Source: an uncultured Lachnospiraceae bacterium (GTDB taxonomy: Bacteria > Bacillota > Clostridia > Lachnospirales > Lachnospiraceae). Taken from it: a stretch of 35,637 nt of DNA. The stretch is taken from positions 1 to 35,637 of the forward strand of contig CALWGM010000016.1 of NCBI GenBank assembly GCA_944380065.1, given 5' to 3'. Below, one piece after another: positions 24,426 through 32,531 of the stretch. Numbering within the stretch: position 1 is the stretch's first letter; each line of letters starts with the position of its first letter. The position numbers were made by a program, and so were the translations under genes. Under the pieces are notes generated by a model. That model ran no database searches, was not told where the DNA came from, and saw only the letters and a program-made list of their open reading frames with translations.

Positions 24426-25054
24426 AACAGTATGCATTTGTAGTAGAACTGGACCGCTGCATCGGCTGTAAGGGATGTCAGGTGGCCTGCAAAATGGAAA
24501 ATGGAACAACACTGGGCTCTGACCGGACCAAGGTACGTGCAGTGGGACCCTTCGGGACATATCCGGACCTGCAGATGTACTTTCTGCCTACCATGTGCCA
24601 GCAGTGTGAAAATCCGGTGTGTGTGCGTGTCTGTCCTTCCGGAGCTGTTTACAAAAGCAAGGAAGACGGCGTGGTCCGCATAGAGACCAGGAAATGTATT
24701 GGCTGCCACAGCTGCAATAAGGAATGCCCTTATCATGCCAACACATTCAGCGAGACCCTGCGGGCGATGGATAAATGTACGATCTGCGCACAGCTGCGGG
24801 AGATCGGCGAGGAGCCGGCCTGTGTGAAGAACTGTTCCGGGAAAGCGCTCCATTACGGGGATATCAATGATCCGGACAGCGAGGTTTCCAGGCTGCTGCG
24901 GGAAGCGGGGGAAGAACATGTATACCGCCTGAGAGATTTCGGAAACGGGCCTTCCACCCGTTATATTCTGAAGAATGCACAATGGCAGGATATTCTTCCG
25001 CCGGAACTGGATGAGGTTTCTTTTGTACGGGGAGGCAAATATTATGAGCATTAA
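24422..25054 (+). CDS. Four-cluster ferredoxin-type electron-transfer subunit
   Basis: A 210-residue DmsB/PhsB-type iron-sulfur protein that carries electrons to or from the molybdoenzyme. Sixteen cysteines fall in the classic four groups: Cys13/16/19/23, Cys59/62/67/71, Cys92/95/98/102 and Cys119/122/134/138, enough for four [4Fe-4S] clusters. Its ATG overlaps the stop codon of the catalytic subunit gene (ATGA), with a GGAGG box inside the upstream gene, so production is coupled to that subunit. No membrane anchor subunit follows, so electrons must come from a soluble donor, presumably the next two gene products. Confidence 0.93.
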   Translation: MKQYAFVVELDRCIGCKGCQVACKMENGTTLGSDRTKVRAVGPFGTYPDLQMYFLPTMCQQCENPVCVRVCPSGAVYKSKEDGVVRIETRKCIGCHSCNKECPYHANTFSETLRAMDKCTICAQLREIGEEPACVKNCSGKALHYGDINDPDSEVSRLLREAGEEHVYRLRDFGNGPSTRYILKNAQWQDILPPELDEVSFVRGGKYYEH

Positions 25055-26795
25055 TAAAAAAGCGGATTTTCAGAGACTGATGAAAAACCGGCGTGATCTG
25101 TATCAGTTTTTTGCCAGATTTTTCGCGTCGGAGATTGACGAAGAGTTTTATGAGCAGCTGAAACACATTGAGTTCCCGGCAGACCGGGCGGAGAATGCGC
25201 TGACAGAATTCCAGGATGCCTTGATCCGTCTGAATGAATATTTTGAATATGATGCCGGGGAGACGCTGGAGGATCTGGCGGCGGATTATGCAAAAACCTT
25301 CCTGGGGGCGGGGGTCGCACAGGGAGATGCCGCATTCCCCTATGAATCGGTGTATACCAGCCCGAAGCATATTATGATGCAGGACGCCTGGAGTGAGGTC
25401 TGTGAGATTTACGAGGCAAAAGGCATCGAGAGAAACGATGATGCGGGGGACTGGCTGGAGGATCATATTTCCATGGAGATGGAATATATGGCTTATCTGT
25501 GTGACGAGATTAGTGAGTATACAGAGACTCTGGCGGGACTGGAGGAACAGAAATCCTTCCTGAACCGGCATCTGCTGAACTGGGCGCCGGAATTCTGCCT
25601 GAAGATCAAGGATTGTGCGGATACAGAGTTCTACCGCATGGTAGGGCAGCTGACCACCGGCTTTCTGCAGCTGGACAGCTTTATCCTGGACCGGATGATC
25701 GTGGACCGGAAGTCCGGGATGGCCTATTCCAGAAGCTGTACCGTCAGCCGGGAGATGATGAACCGGATCCTGCGGAAGCTGCAGAATGAGTACCGTATTT
25801 TTGCACCGGTGCACCGGCCGGACCGGGGAAGGTGGGAGACAGACGGACTGATCCGTTACCAGGAGATCAGTTCCCTCGAAGAGATTGTCACAGACCGGCA
25901 GTCTGATTTCTCGCCCAAGGAAGTGATTTTCCCGGTTGCGGAACCGATTTTCAAATTTGATGAGGACAATTGCCGGGAGTGTGTCTCGACGGACCCGAAG
26001 GGAATCATTATTTTTGCAAGACCCTGTGATATCAACGGCATGAAGCGTCTGGACAATATGTTCCTGGCCAACGGAGGCGTGGTGGATCCGTATTACAGCC
26101 GGGTGCGCGGCCGGGTGAAGTTTTTTATGATGGAATGTGAGGAGAGCTGGGATAACTGCTTCTGTGTATCCATGAAGAGCAACATCGCGGATTATTACAG
26201 CGTGGCCTGCAGGATTGGGAAAGACGAGATTCTGCTGAAGATCAAAGACGGAGAATTCGCAGACTATTTTGACTGGGCCAGGGACTGTGATTATGAACCC
26301 CGTTTCATTCTGGAGAATGAGAAAAAAGTCAGGGTGCCGGAAATTGCGGACAGCAATATGCTCAGGCAGATTGCGGATCTTGACATGTGGAAAGAGTATG
26401 ACAACAAGTGCATTTCCTGCGGTGGGTGCAATACGGTCTGCCCGACCTGCAGCTGTTTTGAAACGGTAGATTACCTGAACCAGGAAAACAGCCGCAAGGG
26501 CGAGCGCAGAAGAATCTGGTCTTCCTGCATGATCCCTGATTTTTCCAGGACAGCGGGCGGGAATATCGCGCGGAAGTTCCCCAGACAGATGATGCGTTAT
26601 AAAACACTGCACAAAGTATACGACTATAATAAGCGGTTTGGCGGAAATGAGCATATGTGCGTTGGCTGCGGACGATGCCTGCAGCGGTGCCCCGAGGAGA
26701 TTTCTTTTGTGGATACGATCAACCGGCTGAGCGAAGAGACGGACAGGCTGAAAGGCCGGGATGCTGAAAGAACAGGAGGAAGCTATGGAAAATAA
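25044..26795 (+). CDS. TorD-type chaperone fused to an AsrA-like iron-sulfur subunit
   Basis: A 583-residue two-part protein. Residues about 10-215 are helical and resemble TorD/DmsD chaperones, which hold molybdoenzymes during cofactor insertion (LYQFFARFFASEIDEEFYEQL, then DYAKTFLG, AFPYESVYTSP and DHISMEMEYMAYL). Residues about 235-583 match AsrA, the electron-transfer subunit of anaerobic sulfite reductase: IFARPCDINGMKRLDNMFL, ECEESWDNCFCVSM, then two ferredoxin motifs (Cys456/459/462/466 and Cys539/542/545/549) and CMIPDFS. The fusion is continuous in one frame with no stop. The start overlaps the previous gene by 11 bases and has GGAGG. The likely role is to mature the catalytic subunit and relay electrons from the AsrB-like protein. 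No siroheme sulfite reductase gene follows. Confidence 0.9.
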   Translation: MSINKKADFQRLMKNRRDLYQFFARFFASEIDEEFYEQLKHIEFPADRAENALTEFQDALIRLNEYFEYDAGETLEDLAADYAKTFLGAGVAQGDAAFPYESVYTSPKHIMMQDAWSEVCEIYEAKGIERNDDAGDWLEDHISMEMEYMAYLCDEISEYTETLAGLEEQKSFLNRHLLNWAPEFCLKIKDCADTEFYRMVGQLTTGFLQLDSFILDRMIVDRKSGMAYSRSCTVSREMMNRILRKLQNEYRIFAPVHRPDRGRWETDGLIRYQEISSLEEIVTDRQSDFSPKEVIFPVAEPIFKFDEDNCRECVSTDPKGIIIFARPCDINGMKRLDNMFLANGGVVDPYYSRVRGRVKFFMMECEESWDNCFCVSMKSNIADYYSVACRIGKDEILLKIKDGEFADYFDWARDCDYEPRFILENEKKVRVPEIADSNMLRQIADLDMWKEYDNKCISCGGCNTVCPTCSCFETVDYLNQENSRKGERRRIWSSCMIPDFSRTAGGNIARKFPRQMMRYKTLHKVYDYNKRFGGNEHMCVGCGRCLQRCPEEISFVDTINRLSEETDRLKGRDAERTGGSYGK

Positions 26796-27579
26796 TAATG
26801 TATTAATCCCCAAACCCCACAGGATCCTGAGTATGCTGCGGCATACGTCGACGGAATGTACCTTCCGTGTGTCCTGTGAGAACGATCCCGGCTACGGACA
26901 GTTTTTCATGCTGTCCCTGCCCAAAGTCGGAGAGGCCCCGATTTCTGCCAGCGGAAAAGGAGCCGGATATGTGGAGTTTACCATCCGCAACGTGGGGCTT
27001 CTGACACAGGCGATTTTCGACCTGGAACCGGGCAATTCCATTTTCCTGCGGGGACCCTTTGGAAATTCTTTCCCGGTCAAGCAGTTTGAAAACAAAGATC
27101 TGCTGGTGATCTGCGGCGGTACCGGCATGGCTCCGGTTATGACCATGATCAATCATTTTTATGACCATCCGGAGGTCTGCAGGTCGCTGTATCTGATTTC
27201 CGGCTTTAAGAATTATGACGCTGTGCTGTTTCGGGATGAAGCGAAGAAGTTTGCGCAGAGATTTCATGTGATTACAACGCTGGACAATGAAGAACGGGAA
27301 GGATTTGCAACCGGCATGGTGACTGCCCATATCGGGAAGGTGCCGATTCGGGAGTTCGACGATTATAATATTGTCATTGTGGGACCGCCGGTGATGATGC
27401 ATTTCGCCGCCCTCGAATGTCTGAAAAACGGGGCGTCCGAGGATAAGATCTGGGTATCTTTTGAGCGGAAAATGTGCTGCGGAATCGGAAAATGCGGGCA
27501 CTGCAGGATCAATGATACGTACGTATGCCTGGATGGGCCGGTGTTCAATTATTCCAAAGCGAAAGATATGTTTGACTGA
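26785..27579 (+). CDS. asrB: AsrB-like FAD/NAD(P)H-dependent ferredoxin reductase subunit
   Basis: A 264-residue flavoprotein of the ferredoxin-NADP reductase family, closest in motif content to AsrB of anaerobic sulfite reductase. It has the flavin segment GEAPISAS (49-56), the nucleotide-binding CGGTGMAPV (110-118), VGPPVMM, and a C-terminal [2Fe-2S]-type cysteine set CGIGKCGHC (Cys232, 237, 240) with Cys248, followed by GPVF. It would oxidise NAD(P)H and pass electrons to the AsrA-like part of the fusion protein. Its ATG overlaps the end of that gene by 11 bases and has an AGGAGG box. It is the last gene before a strong terminator, so the four genes form one tightly coupled operon. Confidence 0.9.
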   Translation: MENNNVLIPKPHRILSMLRHTSTECTFRVSCENDPGYGQFFMLSLPKVGEAPISASGKGAGYVEFTIRNVGLLTQAIFDLEPGNSIFLRGPFGNSFPVKQFENKDLLVICGGTGMAPVMTMINHFYDHPEVCRSLYLISGFKNYDAVLFRDEAKKFAQRFHVITTLDNEEREGFATGMVTAHIGKVPIREFDDYNIVIVGPPVMMHFAALECLKNGASEDKIWVSFERKMCCGIGKCGHCRINDTYVCLDGPVFNYSKAKDMFD

Positions 27580-27607
27580 CGGAAACGGAACAGGGGAAAA
27601 TAAGGGA

Positions 27608-27646
27608 CTGCCGCATGGAAACGTGTGATTTCCATGCGGCAGTTTT
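27608..27646 (+). terminator. Terminator of the molybdoenzyme operon
   Basis: A perfect 14-bp stem CTGCCGCATGGAAA (27608-27621) / TTTCCATGCGGCAG (27629-27642) with a 7-base loop, followed by TTTT (27643-27646). Confidence 0.9.
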
Positions 27647-27664
27647 GTGAAAGAAAGAAAAAAG

Positions 27665-28012
27665 TTAATATAATATATCCCAGTCGGAGGGGAAGCGTAC
27701 CGCTCCCAGGAGCATGCCGTCGCTGATGCGGCTGTGCCCGTCGGGAATGGTATATCCCATACTGTTTAAGTCTTCCTCAATATAGCGGATCAGCTTATGG
27801 TTGGTGGGAATGGCCCGGTAAGTGCCGGGGGCCAGTACGCCGTGCTTGTCATGCTCCCCGTAAAAAGCAATGTTTTCTGTCTCGGGATCATGCCAGATCC
27901 GGTAATAGCCGATGACTTCGTCGTTGTACTTGACTTCAAAACGCATGATCCGGAAGACGCTGTATTTTTCGATTTCTTCCCAGTGAATTTTTACAGGTTT
28001 TAATTCTGCCAT
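27665..28012 (-). CDS. Uncharacterised 115-residue protein of the molybdopterin operon
   Basis: I do not recognise this protein. It starts MAELKPVKIHWEEI, is soluble-looking with no signal or membrane segment, and contains a YYRIWHDPETENIAFYGEHD stretch rich in aromatic and acidic residues and a C-terminal MLLGAVRFPSDWDILY. No cysteine ligand motif or P-loop is visible. It follows the MoeA/MogA-like gene at 28034 by 21 bases on the same strand and is the last of three genes (mogA, the cysteine-tail gene and this one). Its position suggests a role linked to molybdenum cofactor supply or the Mo enzyme, but this is context only. The ATG is preceded by an AAAGGAA-type box. Confidence 0.6.
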   Translation of the reverse strand: MAELKPVKIHWEEIEKYSVFRIMRFEVKYNDEVIGYYRIWHDPETENIAFYGEHDKHGVLAPGTYRAIPTNHKLIRYIEEDLNSMGYTIPDGHSRISDGMLLGAVRFPSDWDILY

Positions 28013-28033
28013 TGTAGATTCCTTTCTGATTTG

Positions 28034-29065
28034 TTATTTGCCGAACCCGCAGTTCGGGAAGGTACAGACTTTGCAGCTCAGGCACAGACCGCCTTCGCCC
28101 AGCCCGGCGATATCTTCCCGGGTGATCTCGTCATCTGCCATGACCCGGGGAAGAACCAGATCAAAGATCGTGCGTTTTGCATACATGACGCAGCCGGGAA
28201 GCCCGAGGATGGGAACGCATCTGCCGTCCGCTGTCTGATAATAGGAGATCATCATCATGGCTCCCGGAAGGACGGGCGCGCCATAAGTGATCACCCTGGC
28301 GCCGGTGGCCGCGATGGCGCCGGGCGTGCGGTCATCCGGATCGACGCTCATGCCGCCGGTGCAGACAATCAGGTCGGCGCCCTGTGCAAGGAACGCAAGG
28401 ATCGCGTCTGTGATATGTTCTTTTTCATCGTCCACATACGTCTGTCCCAGGACTTCGGTGGGATATTCTGCCAGTTTTCCGCGGATCACAGGGCCGAAGG
28501 TGTCCTCGATGCGCCCTTTGAATACCTCGCTTCCGGTGGTGACTATGCCGACTTTTTTCTGGCGGAAGGGGAGAATCCGGAACAGGGGAGCGTCCCCGCC
28601 GGCCTTTCTGGCAGCTTCCATCTTTTCCTTTTCAATGATCAGGGGAATGATCCTTGTCCCGGCCAGTTTGTCGCCCTTTTTTACAGGGAAATCGCCGTGG
28701 ATAGAGGCAATCATCATTTCGCCCAGGCTGTTCACGGCCCGCAGATGCTGGCGGTCGATTTTCAGAAGGCCGTCCATATCGGCAATCAGCTCGATTTTTC
28801 CTTCTTTGACGTCTGTGCCGTGGATATGTTCCCCGGCGCAGATGTCATACAAAACAGCGGCCGCGTCGTTTTCGTGGAGCATATTTTCGTCTTTTTCCCA
28901 GACGTAGAGGTGCTCTTTCCCCACAGAAAGCAGAACCGGAATGTCCTCTTCGCGGACAACGTGCCCCTTGCGGAAAACAGCGTCTTTGGTGACTCCGCGG
29001 ATAATTTGTGTAATATCATGGCAAAGTACATGCCCTACGGCATCTTCTGTAGCAATCAGTTTCAT
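28034..29065 (-). CDS. Molybdopterin-binding MoeA/MogA-like protein with cysteine-rich tail
   Basis: A 343-residue protein. The N-terminal 140 residues contain IATEDAVGHVLCHDIT, typical of MoeA-like N-terminal regions. Residues about 165-300 form a MoCF-biosynthesis (MogA-like) domain with KVGIVTTGSEVFKGRI, VCTGGMSVDPDDRTP and LPGCVMYA motifs, used in inserting molybdate into molybdopterin. The C-terminus ends CLSCKVCTFPNCGFGK, a four-cysteine motif that could bind metal. This architecture occurs in Clostridia beside Mo or selenium enzymes. It is second in the minus-strand cofactor operon, 38 bases after mogA. Exact function is unproven; it is probably an auxiliary metal-insertion factor. Confidence 0.8.
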   Translation of the reverse strand: MKLIATEDAVGHVLCHDITQIIRGVTKDAVFRKGHVVREEDIPVLLSVGKEHLYVWEKDENMLHENDAAAVLYDICAGEHIHGTDVKEGKIELIADMDGLLKIDRQHLRAVNSLGEMMIASIHGDFPVKKGDKLAGTRIIPLIIEKEKMEAARKAGGDAPLFRILPFRQKKVGIVTTGSEVFKGRIEDTFGPVIRGKLAEYPTEVLGQTYVDDEKEHITDAILAFLAQGADLIVCTGGMSVDPDDRTPGAIAATGARVITYGAPVLPGAMMMISYYQTADGRCVPILGLPGCVMYAKRTIFDLVLPRVMADDEITREDIAGLGEGGLCLSCKVCTFPNCGFGK

Positions 29066-29102
29066 AATGCATAAACTCCTTTGTGGTCAGATTTTGAAAG
29101 AT

Positions 29103-29597
29103 TCAGGAATGGGAGGGGCGGGCGCATTCACTGTCCAGTCCCAGCATGATCTCCAGGCCGTGTTTCAAGGAGGGCAGGATGTACAGGAGAGCCTCTTCTA
29201 CCGCTTTGGGGCTGCCGGGCAGATTGATGATCAGGGTCTGTCCCCGGATTCCGGCCGCAGCCCGGGAAAGCATGGCCCGTTCCGTAATGGAGAGCGAATA
29301 AGAAAGGATGGCCATGGGGATGCCGTTGACCTCCTTTTCGATGACCATCCGGGTGGCCTCCGGCGTAACATCCCGTCTGGCAAACCCGGTTCCGCCCGTG
29401 GTCAGGATCAGATCGATCCCGCTGTCGCACATGCGGATCATTTCGTCTGCCAGCATCTGTTTTTCATCAGGCAGGATGACGGAATCCGCCACCTCATAAC
29501 CATGTTCTTTCATAATAGAAGCAATCTTGGGGCCGCTCAGATCTTCGCGTTCTCCTGCGTACCCTTTGTCGCTCGCTGTAATAATACCTACTCTCAT
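29103..29597 (-). CDS. mogA: Molybdopterin adenylyltransferase MogA/MoaB
   Basis: A 164-residue protein that adenylylates molybdopterin before molybdenum insertion. It shows the family motifs VGIITASDKGYAGEREDLSGP (ASD substrate loop), LILTTGGTGFARRDVTPEAT and LIINLPGSPKAVEEAL. Length is typical (about 160-195). It is first in the leftward cofactor operon and divergent from moeA, so the two insertion enzymes are transcribed from one intergenic region. No strong minus-strand promoter could be read with confidence; a TATACT lies about 65 bases upstream. Confidence 0.93.
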   Translation of the reverse strand: MRVGIITASDKGYAGEREDLSGPKIASIMKEHGYEVADSVILPDEKQMLADEMIRMCDSGIDLILTTGGTGFARRDVTPEATRMVIEKEVNGIPMAILSYSLSITERAMLSRAAAGIRGQTLIINLPGSPKAVEEALLYILPSLKHGLEIMLGLDSECARPSHS

Positions 29598-29745
29598 AGC
29601 AAAATACTCCTTTTTCCCGGTCTGTTTTCTGCAGACGCCGGTTCAATTCTCTGTATGTTACAGTATAGCAGACGGGGAGGAGAAATGGTATCATAAAACG
29701 GGGACAGCTTATGCACAAACGGAATAATATGTTGGAAAAGCTGGA

Positions 29746-29774
29746 TGGAAAAAACAGCATGAAAAACGTATAAT
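29746..29774 (+). promoter_or_regulatory. Predicted promoter of moeA-moaA-MOSC operon
   Basis: TGGAAA (29746-29751) and a perfect TATAAT (29769-29774) have a 17-base spacer. The expected transcription start is near 29781. Confidence 0.6.
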
Positions 29775-29802
29775 AGATACAATGACAGAAAGGGGATTTT
29801 CT

Positions 29803-31002
29803 ATGTTGCAGATCGAAGAAGCGCAGGCAATGTTAACTGCGCAGGTTCAGAAAATCGAGGAGACAGAGCGTGTTTCGCTGGCGGAGGCGTATGGCCGCGT
29901 ACTGGCAGAAGATGCGGCGGCCCGGCGGGACCAGCCGCCATTTCCCCGTTCGCCGCTGGACGGCTATGCGGTGAAAGCGGCAGATGTGGCGTCTGCCTCA
30001 AAGGAAAGTCCGGCGGTTTTGCAGGTGATCGGAAAGATTTATGCGGGAACCGCGTTTGCAGGCACTGTCGGCGCGGGACAGGCGGTCCGGCTGATGACGG
30101 GCGCCCCGATTCCGGAGGGGGCAGATACGGTGATCCGGCAGGAGGATACGCTGGCGGAGGCGGAGACGGTTCAGATCTTTGCTTCCTCAGAACCATACCG
30201 GAATTATTGTTTCCAGGGAGAGGATTACAAGGCGGGAACCGTGCTGCTGCAGAAAGGCAGGCGGCTGAACGCGGGAGCGATTGCCGTATTATCGTCTCTG
30301 GGAGCGGCTGAGGTGAGTGTTTACCGGAAACCGCGGGTGGCCGTGATCTCCACCGGGGATGAAGTGCTCGCACCCGGCACGCCCTGGAGCCCCGGGAAGA
30401 TTTATGATTCCAACCGGGCCTATATCTGTGCCAGGCTGGCGGAGGCGGGAAATCCGCCGGTGATTTCCATGCATGCGGCAGATGAGGGAGCCCGCGTGGC
30501 AGAAGAGATCCGGAAAGCGGCCGCACAGGCGGATTTTGTGATCACCACGGGCGGCGTTTCCGTAGGGGAAAAGGATATCCTGCATGAAGTGGTCAGGCTG
30601 CTTCCGGCAGAAAAACTGTTCTGGAAGGTTCGGATCAAACCGGGATCCCCGACGCTGGCTTTTGTATATCAGGGGACACCGGTGCTGTGTCTGTCAGGGA
30701 ATCCGTTCGGGGCGATCGCGAATTTTGAACTTCTGGCGCGCCCGGTGCTGGCAGCGCTGACCGGTCAGCAGGACTGGCTGCTGGAGAAAGAAGAAGCAAT
30801 CCTGCAGAATGATTTTAAAAAGCCTGCGGGGGCCAGGAGATTCCTGCGTGGCTGCCTGAAGGACGGGAGGGTTTCCGTAAACAGCGAAAACCAGGCGTCC
30901 GGGGCGGTTGCTTCCATGGCAAACTGCAACTGCCTGATTGAGATCCGTCCGGATATGGCCGGGGCGCAGGCAGGGGAGACGGTAACCGTGTACCGTTTTT
31001 AG
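29803..31002 (+). CDS. moeA: Molybdopterin molybdenumtransferase MoeA
   Basis: Inserts molybdenum into adenylylated molybdopterin. The 399 residues show the MoeA N-terminal RDQPPFPRSPLDGYAVKA, MTGAPIPEGADTVIRQE, and the MogA-like core VAVISTGDEVLAPG, DFVITTGGVSVGEKD and LCLSGNPFGAIANFEL. An ATG at 29782 sits at the predicted transcription start, while the ATG at 29803 has AAAGGGG at good spacing, so I chose 29803. moaA follows after 25 bases and a MOSC gene after that, forming a three-gene cofactor operon. Confidence 0.96.
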   Translation: MLQIEEAQAMLTAQVQKIEETERVSLAEAYGRVLAEDAAARRDQPPFPRSPLDGYAVKAADVASASKESPAVLQVIGKIYAGTAFAGTVGAGQAVRLMTGAPIPEGADTVIRQEDTLAEAETVQIFASSEPYRNYCFQGEDYKAGTVLLQKGRRLNAGAIAVLSSLGAAEVSVYRKPRVAVISTGDEVLAPGTPWSPGKIYDSNRAYICARLAEAGNPPVISMHAADEGARVAEEIRKAAAQADFVITTGGVSVGEKDILHEVVRLLPAEKLFWKVRIKPGSPTLAFVYQGTPVLCLSGNPFGAIANFELLARPVLAALTGQQDWLLEKEEAILQNDFKKPAGARRFLRGCLKDGRVSVNSENQASGAVASMANCNCLIEIRPDMAGAQAGETVTVYRF

Positions 31003-31027
31003 AGGATACAGGAAGAGAGAGGTACAT

Positions 31028-32011
31028 ATGAGAGACAGTTTTGATCGGGAAATTGATTATATGAGAATATCGGTAACAGACCGCTGCAATCTTCGCTGCC
31101 GGTACTGTATGCCGGAGGGCGGGATCAGGACGATTCCCATGCCGGAACTGCTGACGTATGAGGAGATTGCCCGTGTCTGTCAGATCGGCGTGGGACTGGG
31201 AATCCGCAAGATCCGGCTGACCGGAGGGGAACCGCTGGTCAGGACTGATCTGCCGAAGCTGATAGCGATGATCAGCAGGATTCCCGGGATTGAGCGGGTG
31301 AGTATGACAACGAACGGGATACTCCTGCCGAAGTATTTGCCGGAACTGACAGCCGCCGGTCTTCACGGCGTGAATATCAGCCTGGACACGCTGAATCCGG
31401 ATATGTTTTGCCGGATTACCAGAGTGGACGCGCTGCAGAAGGTGCTGGACAGTATCCGCGCGGCGCTGGATGCCGGACTGAAGGTGAAGGTGAATACGGT
31501 GCTGCTGCCCAGGGACTTTTTCGATGACGCGGTGGTGGACTGGAGAGAAATGCTGGCGCTGGCGAAGGAATTGCCCGTGGATCTGCGCTTTATCGAACTG
31601 ATGCCCATCGGCGAAGGAAAGCAGTATTACCATGTGACCGGCGAGGAGGTGCTCTCCTCCCTGAGAGAGATGTATCCTGCCCTGCAGGATGACCATACCG
31701 TACATGGCAGCGGCCCGGCGGTCTATTATCGGATTCCGGGGTTTGCCGGCAGCGTGGGGCTGATCCTGGCAATGCATGGAAAGTTTTGCCATGAATGCAA
31801 CCGGATCCGTCTCAGCGCAACAGGGAAGATCAAACCCTGTCTGTGTTATGCGGAAACCTTTAATCTGCAGCCGGTGATCCGCGGCGGCGGCAGTGACGCG
31901 CAGATCCGGGAGATCATGAAAAAAGCGATTTATGCAAAACCGGCGGCGCATTGTTTTGAGACATTGCAGGACGTTTCGGAAGAACACCGGATGGTTTCGA
32001 TCGGAGGTTAG
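31028..32011 (+). CDS. moaA: GTP 3',8-cyclase MoaA
   Basis: A radical SAM enzyme that starts molybdenum cofactor synthesis by cyclising GTP. The 327 residues include the radical SAM triad Cys20-Cys24-Cys27 (CNLRCRYC) and SAM-binding LTGGEPLVR. A second C-terminal cluster site CHECNRIRLSATGKIKPC and the functional double glycine at the very C-terminus (VSIGG) are also present, so the protein appears intact. GAGAGG precedes the ATG. The next step, MoaC, and the MoaD/MoaE/MobA functions are not in this window and must be elsewhere. Confidence 0.96.
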   Translation: MRDSFDREIDYMRISVTDRCNLRCRYCMPEGGIRTIPMPELLTYEEIARVCQIGVGLGIRKIRLTGGEPLVRTDLPKLIAMISRIPGIERVSMTTNGILLPKYLPELTAAGLHGVNISLDTLNPDMFCRITRVDALQKVLDSIRAALDAGLKVKVNTVLLPRDFFDDAVVDWREMLALAKELPVDLRFIELMPIGEGKQYYHVTGEEVLSSLREMYPALQDDHTVHGSGPAVYYRIPGFAGSVGLILAMHGKFCHECNRIRLSATGKIKPCLCYAETFNLQPVIRGGGSDAQIREIMKKAIYAKPAAHCFETLQDVSEEHRMVSIGG

Positions 32012-32015
32012 GCAG

Positions 32016-32453
32016 ATGGGAGAAGTAAAAGGGATTTGCATCAGCAAGATCCGGGGGATCCAGAAGCATGAGGTTGCGGAGGCAACGCTGAAGGAGAACT
32101 GGGGGATTGAGGGAGATGCCCATGCGGGCGACTGGCAGAGACAGATCAGCCTGCTGGATTATGCGGAAATCGAACATGTGCGTTCCAACGGAACCGATGC
32201 GGACTTTGGGACTTTTGGGGAAAACCTGATTGTGGAGGGATACGATCTGAAGCAGCTGCCCCTGGGAACCAGGCTGCGGATCGGAGAGGACGCTGTGCTG
32301 GAGCTGACCCAGATCGGGAAACAATGCCACAGGACCTGTGGACTGGATAAAGCGGTGGGGGAATGTGTCATGCCCCGGGAGGGGATTTTTACCAGGGTGC
32401 TGCATGGCGGCGTGATCCATGTGGGAGATCCGGTTGCCCTTGAAAAGGAATAG
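32016..32453 (+). CDS. MOSC-domain protein
   Basis: A 145-residue stand-alone MOSC domain, the fold found at the C-terminus of Mo cofactor sulfurases. The pattern is GIEGDAHAGDWQRQISLLD, FGTFGENLIVEG, LPLGTRLRIG, and a cysteine-containing QIGKQCHRTCGLDKAVGEC ending GIFTRVLHGGVIHVGD. Family members carry sulfur or bind Mo cofactor; the conserved cysteine in QCH is present. It begins four bases after the moaA stop with a GGAGG box inside the end of moaA. The probable role is in maturing or delivering the cofactor, possibly to the molybdoenzyme at 21747 (inference). Confidence 0.9.
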   Translation: MGEVKGICISKIRGIQKHEVAEATLKENWGIEGDAHAGDWQRQISLLDYAEIEHVRSNGTDADFGTFGENLIVEGYDLKQLPLGTRLRIGEDAVLELTQIGKQCHRTCGLDKAVGECVMPREGIFTRVLHGGVIHVGDPVALEKE

Positions 32454-32531
32454 AGAACAGTTATAGAAATACAGATGCTCTGACAGATGATGTCAGGGCA
32501 GATAAACTTCATAATCTCACTTTTTTACCCG

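Noticed and set aside
21747-25054. Pyrogallol-phloroglucinol transhydroxylase as the identity of the Mo enzyme
   Set aside because: The known large subunit lacks the N-terminal 4Fe-4S cysteines and has very different sequence as I recall it; the reaction cannot be excluded, but the family match is poor.
24864-26813. Very long open frame on the minus strand opposite the TorD-AsrA and AsrB genes
   Set aside because: It is antisense to genes with clear family motifs and shows no recognisable domain or ribosome binding site; it results from codon bias.
25044-27579. Dissimilatory/anaerobic sulfite reductase operon
   Set aside because: AsrA and AsrB are recognisable, but AsrC, the siroheme catalytic subunit, is absent and the genes are coupled to a molybdoenzyme instead.
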